DNA of 64,000 nt, taken from positions 1-64,000 of the forward strand of contig NZ_JAJQJI010000008.1 in the NCBI RefSeq assembly GCF_021213805.1. Direction: 5' to 3'. Numbering within the stretch: the first letter of the stretch is position 1; each line of letters opens with the position of its first letter. Shown piece after piece: positions 60,373 through 64,000 of the stretch. The stretch is from Mycobacterium sp. MYCO198283 (lineage in GTDB: Bacteria; Actinomycetota; Actinomycetes; Mycobacteriales; Mycobacteriaceae). The notes below the pieces were generated by a model. That model saw nothing but the letters and a program-made list of their open reading frames with translations, was not told where the DNA came from and searched no databases. The position numbers were made by a program, and so were the translations under genes.

Positions 60373-61886
60373 TGGCGCTGGGACGGGCGTTCTCGGTGGC
60401 GGTGCGCGGGGTGGCGGGCGAGATCGTCGAGATCGAGGCCGACATCTCCTCCGGATTGCCCGGGGTGCACCTGGTCGGGCTGCCGGACACCGCGCTGCAG
60501 GAGTCACGGGACCGGGTGCGGGCGGCGATCACCAACTGCGACAACGAGTGGCCGATGACGCGGCTGACGTTGGCGCTGTCGCCGGCGACGCTGCCCAAGA
60601 TGGGCTCGGTCTACGACGTGGCGCTGGCGCTGGCGGTGCTGTCGGCGCACAAGTTGGTCGCCCCGGCACGGCTCGAGAAGACGGTGGTGCTCGGCGAGCT
60701 GGCTCTCGACGGCCGGGTGCGGCCGGTGCGCGGCGTGCTCCCCGCGGTGCTCGCCGCCAAGCGCGAGGGCTGGCCCAGTGTCGTCGTGCCGGCCGGCAAC
60801 CTCGCCGAGGCGAGCCTCGTCGACGGCATCGACGTGTTCGGCGCGACGTCGCTGCGCGCGGTGCAGGCGTGGGTCAACGGCAAGGGTGACCTGCTTCCGG
60901 CCTTGCCGCCGCCGGGGTACGACACCGACTGTGCCGGCGCCGATCTCGCCGACGTGGTCGGGCAGTCGCAGGCCCGGTTCGCCGTCGAGGTGGCCGCCGC
61001 CGGCGCCCACCACCTGATGCTGACGGGACCGCCGGGCATCGGGAAAACGATGTTGGCGCAACGGCTTCCGGGGCTGCTGCCGCCGCTCACGGAGCAGGAG
61101 GCGCTGGAGGTGACGGCCATCCACTCGGTCGCCGGGCTGCTGAGCGCCGACACCCCGCTGCTGACCCGTCCGCCGTTCGTGGCGCCGCACCACACGTCGA
61201 GCGTCGCCTCCCTGGTCGGCGGTGGCAGCGGGCTCGCCCGCCCGGGAGCGGTCAGCCAGGCGCACCGCGGTGTGCTGTTCCTCGACGAGTGCGCCGAGAT
61301 GGGCCCCCGTGCGATGGAGGCGCTGCGAACCCCGTTGGAGGAGGGGGAGATCCGGCTGGCCCGCCGCGACGGCACGGTCACCTATCCCGCTCGATTCCAA
61401 TTGGTGCTGGCGGCCAACCCGTGTCCGTGCGCGCCGGCCGACCCGCGCGACTGCCTGTGCCCGGCGGCGGCCAAGCGGCGGTACCTGGGCAAGCTGTCGG
61501 GTCCGCTGCTCGACCGGGTGGATCTGCGGGTGCAGCTTCACCCGCTCAAGACCAACGCGTTGCTGCAGGAGTCCGGGGAATCCACCTCGGCGGTGCGCGC
61601 GCGGGTCGCACATGCCCGGCAGGCCGCCGCCGAGCGGTGGCGGCAGCAGGGGGTGCGGACCAACGCCGAGGTGCCGGGCCGGTTGCTGCGCCGCGAGTTC
61701 CGGCTCAGCGTAAGCGCGATGAAACCGCTGCAGCGGGCACTGGATCGCGGCGTGTTCAGCATCCGCGGCGTGGATCGCACGCTGCGCGTCGCGTGGACGC
61801 TCGCCGACCTCGCCGGGCGCACGTCGCCCGGGATCGAGGAGGTGCTGACGGCGATGGGTTTCCGACAGGGGGGAGAGGACCGATGA
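60372..61886 (+). CDS. comM: ComM/YifB-family AAA+ ATPase
   Basis: The 504-residue protein has an N-terminal Lon-like domain (about 1-170, SSGLPGVHLVGLPDTALQESRDRVRAAI), then the Mg-chelatase-type AAA+ domain with Walker A (LTGPPGIGKT, about 218-226), Walker B (GVLFLDECAEM) and a CXCX cysteine segment (NPCPCAPADPRDCLC). The C-terminal Mg-chelatase domain follows. ComM in other bacteria is a helicase that aids branch migration during DNA uptake. It is co-transcribed with yraN and dprA by overlapping starts and stops. Confidence 0.93.
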   Translation: MALGRAFSVAVRGVAGEIVEIEADISSGLPGVHLVGLPDTALQESRDRVRAAITNCDNEWPMTRLTLALSPATLPKMGSVYDVALALAVLSAHKLVAPARLEKTVVLGELALDGRVRPVRGVLPAVLAAKREGWPSVVVPAGNLAEASLVDGIDVFGATSLRAVQAWVNGKGDLLPALPPPGYDTDCAGADLADVVGQSQARFAVEVAAAGAHHLMLTGPPGIGKTMLAQRLPGLLPPLTEQEALEVTAIHSVAGLLSADTPLLTRPPFVAPHHTSSVASLVGGGSGLARPGAVSQAHRGVLFLDECAEMGPRAMEALRTPLEEGEIRLARRDGTVTYPARFQLVLAANPCPCAPADPRDCLCPAAAKRRYLGKLSGPLLDRVDLRVQLHPLKTNALLQESGESTSAVRARVAHARQAAAERWRQQGVRTNAEVPGRLLRREFRLSVSAMKPLQRALDRGVFSIRGVDRTLRVAWTLADLAGRTSPGIEEVLTAMGFRQGGEDR

Positions 61887-63019
61887 CCAGCGACACCGAG
61901 GCGTGGGCATATCTGTCCCGGGTCGTCGAGCCGCCGTGCGCCGAGCTGGTGCGGCTGGTGGCGCAGGTCGGGTGCGCGGAGGCCGCGGCGCGCATCCGGC
62001 GCGGGGAGGTGGCGGGCACCCTGCAGCGGCTGACCGCCGCCCGGCGGCACATCGACACCGCCGCAGCGGATCTCACGCGCATCGAGGCGATGGGCGGTCG
62101 GCTCGTCACACCGGACGACGACGAGTGGCCGGTGCTGGCGTTCTCCTCGTTCGGGCTCGTCGACGCCGAGGAGTACCCGAACGGCATTGCGCCGCTGGCC
62201 CTGTGGGTCAACGGGCCCGCCCGGCTCGACGACATCGCCGCTCGCGCCGCGGCGCTGGTGGGTACGCGGGCGGCGACGGCCTACGGCGAACAGGTCGCCG
62301 CCGACATGGCGGCCGAACTCGTCGGACGCGACGTCGCGGTGGTCTCGGGCGGCGCCTACGGCATCGACGGCGCCGCGCACCGGGCGGCACTCGGGGCCGG
62401 CGGGGTGACGGCGGCCGTGGTGGCCGGTGGAGTCGACGTGCCGTATCCGGCGGGGCACGCCGCGCTGCTACGTCGGGTGGCCGTCGACGGCGCGGTGGTC
62501 AGCGAGTACCCGCCGGGGGTGCGGCCGGCGCGGCATCGCTTCCTGGTGCGCAACCGGCTGGTCGCCGCGCTCTCGGGGGTGACCGTGGTGGTCGAGGCCG
62601 GCCTGCGCAGCGGTGCCGCCAACACCGCGGCCTGGGCGCACACGCTCAACCGGCCCGTCGGCGCGGTGCCGGGTCCGGTGACCTCGTCGGCCTCGGCGGG
62701 TTGTCACCGGTTGATCCGCAACCACGCCACCCTCGTCACGCGGGCCGACGAGGTGGTGGAACTGTGCGGTCGCATCGGCGAGCTGGCCGACGACGAACCA
62801 CACCCGACGACGCCCCTCGACGGCCTGAGTGCCGAGGAGAAGCGGGTGTACGAGGCATTGCCCGGTCGCGGTGCGCGCACCTGCTGTGAGCTGGCCGTCG
62901 AATCCGGGCTTCCGGTGGCACAGGTCCAGGGCCGCCTGGCGATGTTGGAGCTGGCCGGCCTCGCGGCCACCACCGAGGACGGTCGGTGGCGGCTGATGCG
63001 GCGACCGCGGGCCGGGTGA
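61883..63019 (+). CDS. dprA: DNA processing protein DprA
   Basis: DprA loads RecA on single-stranded DNA in transformation. The 378-residue protein has a SAM-like N terminus (WAYLSRVVEPP), the Rossmann core (LVGTRAATAYGEQVAADMA, VVSGGAYGIDGAAHRAAL, SEYPPGVRPARHRFLVRNRL, VVEAGLRSGAANTA) and a C-terminal winged helix (about 315-375). No competence pilus genes are in the window, so its use in mycobacteria remains open. It overlaps comM (ATGA). Confidence 0.95.
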   Translation: MTSDTEAWAYLSRVVEPPCAELVRLVAQVGCAEAAARIRRGEVAGTLQRLTAARRHIDTAAADLTRIEAMGGRLVTPDDDEWPVLAFSSFGLVDAEEYPNGIAPLALWVNGPARLDDIAARAAALVGTRAATAYGEQVAADMAAELVGRDVAVVSGGAYGIDGAAHRAALGAGGVTAAVVAGGVDVPYPAGHAALLRRVAVDGAVVSEYPPGVRPARHRFLVRNRLVAALSGVTVVVEAGLRSGAANTAAWAHTLNRPVGAVPGPVTSSASAGCHRLIRNHATLVTRADEVVELCGRIGELADDEPHPTTPLDGLSAEEKRVYEALPGRGARTCCELAVESGLPVAQVQGRLAMLELAGLAATTEDGRWRLMRRPRAG

Positions 63020-63087
63020 CGTAGCCGGCCGCGACCGGCGGCCGGCTCGTAGGATGGGCAAAGGTGCGTGAGCGTGAGGAGGCCAGT

Positions 63088-63942
63088 GTGGCGGGACGTC
63101 CGATACACACGTTCGAGGTGGTGCAGACCGAACAGCTGTCGCCGCACATTGTACGGGTCACGTTGGGAGGCAACGGGTTCGACACCTTCACCCCCAACGA
63201 GTTCACGGACGCCTACTGCAAGCTCGTCTTCGTCCGCGACGACGTCGACGTCTCGGAGCTGCCGGCGCCGCTCACCCTCGACAGCTTCGCCGAGCTGCCC
63301 CGCGAAGACCAGCCGACGGTGCGCACCTACACGGTCCGACGGGCCGACCCCCAGCGGCGCGAGATCACCGTCGACTTCGTCGTCCACGGCGAGCACGGCG
63401 TCGCCGGACCCTGGGCGCGCGCCGCGAAGCCCGGGCAGCGACTGTTCTGCATGGGTCCGAGCGGGGCCTACCGGCCCGACCCCGCCGCCGACTGGCACCT
63501 GCTCGCCGGCGACGAGTCGGCGCTGCCGGCCATCGGCGCGACGCTCGAAGCGCTGCCCGATGACGCGGTCGGCTACGTCTTCGTCGAGGTCGCCGACGCG
63601 CAGGACGAGATCGAGCTCACCGCCCCGGCGGGCATGCAGATCCGCTGGGTCTATCGCGGCGGACGCGCGGATCTGGTCGCCGAGGAGCGCGCCGGCGACA
63701 ACGCGCCGTTGATCGACGCCGTCAGGAGCGCCGACTGGCTGCCCGGACAGGTGCAGGTGTTCATCCACGGCGAGGCGCAGGCCGTGATGCACAACCTTCG
63801 GCCCTACATCCGCAAGGAACGCGGCGTCGACGCCAAGTGGGCGTCCATCTCCGGATACTGGCGGCGCGGCCGCACCGAGGAGACGTTCCGGCAGTGGAAG
63901 GCCGAGCTTGCCAAGCGCGAAGCCGCCGAGGCGAACGCCTAG
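63088..63942 (+). CDS. viuB: Siderophore-interacting FAD/NAD(P)H protein (ViuB-like)
   Basis: The roughly 284-residue flavoprotein of the SIP family is thought to reduce ferric siderophores in the cytoplasm. It has the FAD-binding barrel (RTYTVRRADPQRREITVDFVVH, GPWARAAKPGQ), the NAD(P)H region (LLAGDESALPAIGATLEALP) and the C-terminal SIP motif (VFIHGEAQAVMHNLRPYIRKE, SGYWRRGRTEE). GTG 63088 has GAGGAGG 5 bases upstream. An upstream GTG at 63064 lies 8 bases after TAGGAT (63050-63055) and could start a leaderless form with eight extra residues. The last 58 bases of the window hold nothing recognisable. Confidence 0.9.
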   Translation: MAGRPIHTFEVVQTEQLSPHIVRVTLGGNGFDTFTPNEFTDAYCKLVFVRDDVDVSELPAPLTLDSFAELPREDQPTVRTYTVRRADPQRREITVDFVVHGEHGVAGPWARAAKPGQRLFCMGPSGAYRPDPAADWHLLAGDESALPAIGATLEALPDDAVGYVFVEVADAQDEIELTAPAGMQIRWVYRGGRADLVAEERAGDNAPLIDAVRSADWLPGQVQVFIHGEAQAVMHNLRPYIRKERGVDAKWASISGYWRRGRTEETFRQWKAELAKREAAEANA

Positions 63943-64000
63943 ACACGCCCGCCCGGCTGCCGCACCGGGGCCGCGCGGTCTGCGACCGTGACACGGTGGC

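Noticed and set aside
60004-63019. yraN-comM-dprA as evidence for natural competence
   Set aside because: No uptake pilus or ComEA/ComEC genes are in the window, and these genes are widespread in non-competent bacteria.

Overview
This GC-rich window looks like the chromosome of a mycobacterium, most likely a rapidly growing Mycolicibacterium-type species. The evidence is gene order: gltX, two tRNAs, leuCD, hupB, mutT1-ppk-fbiD, gpsA, thiL, ung, recG, pca, coaD, sepIVA, rnc, fpg, smc, ftsY, amt-glnK-glnD, ffh, rpsP-rimM-trmD, rplS, lepB, rnhB, yraN, comM, dprA and viuB run in the order known from M. tuberculosis Rv2994 down to Rv2895c. F420 biosynthesis (fbiD), a mycobacterial HU protein with a long lysine tail, SepIVA and many apparently leaderless genes agree with this. 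Orthologue names come from recalled family knowledge and gene order, not from a database search.

Layout. 1-2300: a frameshifted 13E12-type DUF222/HNH gene cut by the window edge, then an MFS transporter. 2300-5720: a HTH/Clp-N protein behind a palindromic operator, a fumarylacetoacetase-family enzyme, gltX, tRNA-Gln(CTG), tRNA-Glu(CTC), a terminator and a large perfect hairpin. 5800-9102: a flavin/F420 split-barrel protein, an IclR regulator and divergent leuCD. 9300-14150: hupB facing mutT1-ppk-fbiD. 14150-18815: gpsA, a cystathionine gamma-lyase-like PLP enzyme, DUF3515 and RAM-domain proteins, thiL, ung. 18831-23833: rpmB, a DAK/FakA-like kinase, recG and a secreted HNH nuclease. 23872-32650: two aldo/keto reductases, lipN, a DsbA/VKOR disulfide pair, pyruvate carboxylase, rsmD, coaD.

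32817-49166: sepIVA, DUF177, rnc, fpg, a lipoprotein, an OsmC protein, acylphosphatase, smc, a type 2 IPP isomerase on the other strand, ftsY, the nitrogen-sensing amt-glnK-glnD cluster and ffh. 49170-52041: an amidohydrolase and two tandem D-Ala-D-Ala carboxypeptidase genes, one of them frameshifted. 52099-57801: a SnoaL-like protein, rpsP-KH-rimM-trmD, lppW, rplS, lepB, rnhB. 57798-63942: DUF2469, an MFS drug transporter with a divergent MarR regulator, yraN, comM, dprA and viuB.

Most genes serve core functions: translation, protein export, DNA repair and segregation, leucine and cofactor synthesis, disulfide formation and nitrogen control. I see no CRISPR array, integrase, insertion sequence or biosynthetic cluster, and no clear new multi-gene system. 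The points worth checking are at the edges of the conserved order: two single-base frameshifts, a matching pair of long hairpins (one where M. tuberculosis carries its PDIM locus), ddlA missing from its usual place, an rsmD gene with only a CTG start, and several promoter/operator palindromes that overlap leaderless starts.
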